Assembly: GCF_000224145.3 (NCBI RefSeq)
Contig: NC_020175.2
Span: forward strand, 4,799,585 to 4,863,584
Source of the DNA: Ciona intestinalis
Taxonomy: Eukaryota > Chordata > Ascidiacea > Phlebobranchia > Cionidae
DNA: 64,000 bases
Reading direction: 5' to 3'
In this document: positions 60,362-64,000 of the stretch, one piece after another
How the letters are laid out: each line of letters starts with the position of its first letter
Position numbering within the stretch: position 1 is the first letter of the stretch
Translations under genes and position numbers: made by a program
The notes under the pieces: generated by a model
The model's database searches: none
Seen by the model: only the letters and a program-made list of their open reading frames with translations
Told to the model about the DNA's origin: nothing

Positions 60362-61920
60362 ATTTAAATGATTGTTTTGCACTTGTGTAATAGTCTATTT
60401 CTATTTGAATATCATAACAGAGATTGATTTTTTTAAGCTGCTCCAAACAGGTTGTATGTATAAGATGTTATGTCAGTGTTTTTATAATGTCCTGATTATA
60501 CCAAAACTGGGAGGGTAGTAATAATAATAACCATCACTTTGTTTGTATATAATATGCATTGTTTCATATACAATTGGATGCATTTTGGATTTTTCTACTT
60601 TTAAGTTAATTTTTGCAACAAACATTTTTATCATTCGTTGCATTTTGAGCCTGTATAAAAATGATATACCAGAAAACTAATTTGTCCCACAAAAAGTTAC
60701 TGCTTTATTACTTGACGGTACTTTTATTCCTTTTATGTTAAACGAATTTACCTCATTTATCCTCGCATAGCCAAACAGATGGAATTTTCTCTATATTTTT
60801 TTTAATGTACGGCTGACCTATTAGACAAAGCTAAAATGGCTACAGGGTTAAAGGTACTGCTGTTAAGATATTTTGAACCTTAAACTTGTATCATCTGGGT
60901 TATAAAGCAGACACTGCCATTTGGCCAACAATTTTTTACCAAAACACACTAAGTTGCAACATAGTGTAACTCCATGGGGAATTATTTCCTAAATTTTTAA
61001 ATTTAGACAACCCATAGTACAGCAATTTCCGCCAAGTTTCCAGACATATACACCCACAATGTCTCATAGCCACGAGACTTTAACTTTTATTGTGTTGGGT
61101 GTAAGAACACATACCAACCACTGCACTTATCGCCAGTTTTGAACTACCTTTTTTCTCTACACATTTCAACCACATTGACTTTTTAAGTTAAAGACTTTAT
61201 TTTCAAATATCCTCACATACAACAAGGCTTAGTATACGGTTTAAGCACTAAGTAACCACACGATAATAACAACCGCACAGGCCTTTTGCAATTATCACAT
61301 TAACTTTAATCAAGGATCAATTGGAGCAAGGACAGAAAAGTTAGAATATTTTGCACAAAAATTTACACAAGAGTATTCAGATTTTCACCTAGGGCAAAAT
61401 TGACAATATTTAGCGCCCATGTGTTTTGTTATAGAAATGTCATATTAATTACGACCACTGATATAATGTGCATGGGATAAAACCTTCAAATAAGTGGAAT
61501 AACATAGAGTAACATTTGTATTGCTGCCATATTTCCTAGAACATGGTACAAAGTGTAAAAATGTACAATGAGAGTATGAAGCAAACCAGATGTTTAATTT
61601 AGATTGAACATGGGAGTTTCGTGCATACCATGTTATACTGAACGCTTCAAATGTTAAACCACACTCTATATGTGGCTCAAGTTAAAATTGATGAAGTATG
61701 ATCATGTGTGAAGTTAATTAAAATCACCATCAACAGTTTGACTATCGTTGTCAAGCGCAAAGTGTGAAAACTAATAACAATAAATAGCATATATATTATA
61801 TTAATACGTCGGTTTTTGTTGATTCCAATGAAAGTAGGTAATTAAATGAATGTTGAATACTAATCTAAGCGACCGGGTTGAGGAATGACACTGTGGTAAT
61901 GCAACATAAGGACAACACAT
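60362..61920. other. Convergent 3' flanks of HMBS and RAB1
   Basis: No coding exon recognised. AT-rich UTR-like sequence and one tRNA-derived SINE-like insertion at about 60990-61140. The RAB1 3' UTR enters from the right. Confidence 0.45.
60990..61140 (-). repeat. tRNA-derived SINE-like element
   Basis: Minus-strand AAGTGCAGTGGTTGG (box A-like), then a 'cattgtgggtgtatatgtc' body shared with the copy near 36.8 kb. The box B region is degraded. Confidence 0.5.

Positions 61921-64000
<2,080 letters not shown>

Overview
The window looks like a draft-assembly piece of an ascidian (tunicate) nuclear genome, most likely Ciona or a close relative. Signs of this are AT-rich DNA, many short coding exons with GT..AG introns of tens to hundreds of bases, chordate gene families packed closely on both strands, several splice acceptors lying just upstream of start codons (as expected for spliced-leader trans-splicing), and short interspersed repeats in many introns. 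There are four main N gaps (7547-7671, 20090-20214, 51788-52287, about 53591-53641) plus two N at 7529-7530. No species-diagnostic marker was identified, so the genus is an inference.

Layout, left to right. (1) 236-17020, +: the 3' part (31 exons) of a secreted gel-forming mucin / von Willebrand-factor-like gene: D-assembly modules, a proline-rich tandem-repeat domain in the mucin-domain position, a D4-like assembly, many VWC-like cysteine modules and a C-terminal cystine knot. (2) 17.1-19.3 kb: 3' flank and a tandem array with units of about 360 bp. (3) 19360-32241, -: two adjacent coiled-coil gene models. The right-hand one starts with an FHA domain and is FHAD1-like; together they add up to about the length I recall for one vertebrate FHAD1. 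(4) 33535-41497, +: a complete 21-exon, 1022-residue multi-pass membrane protein, possibly Ojoplano/OFCC1-like. (5) 42550-43359, -: TMEM199 (VMA12-like V-ATPase assembly factor). (6) 43829-46431, -: WBP4-like splicing factor without its WW domains, with a TTAA-flanked MITE in an intron. (7) 47476-49041, -: uninterrupted SNX1/SNX2-like retromer sorting nexin. (8) 50515-51187, +: a small, complete, TATA-driven gene for a 66-residue secreted precursor (signal peptide, Trp/Arg/Pro-rich cationic core, acidic tail), laid out like an ascidian antimicrobial-peptide precursor and flanked by local duplications. (9) 52354-55104, -: EIF3L, broken by two assembly gaps. (10) 55882-60135, +: complete hydroxymethylbilane synthase (HMBS). 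(11) 61921-64000, -: RAB1, running off the right edge.

The genes do not form one pathway. Most are housekeeping genes (haem synthesis, translation initiation, vesicle traffic, splicing, V-ATPase assembly) placed between two secreted-protein loci. The observations I rate highest are the peptide-precursor gene at 50.5-51.2 kb, the cysteine-bearing non-canonical repeat domain of the mucin, the WW-less WBP4, and the unresolved one-gene-or-two question at the FHAD1 locus. Exon joins were checked by reading frame: the complete models for the membrane protein, HMBS, TMEM199, the small peptide and WBP4 (apart from its missing start exon) all sum to whole codons.
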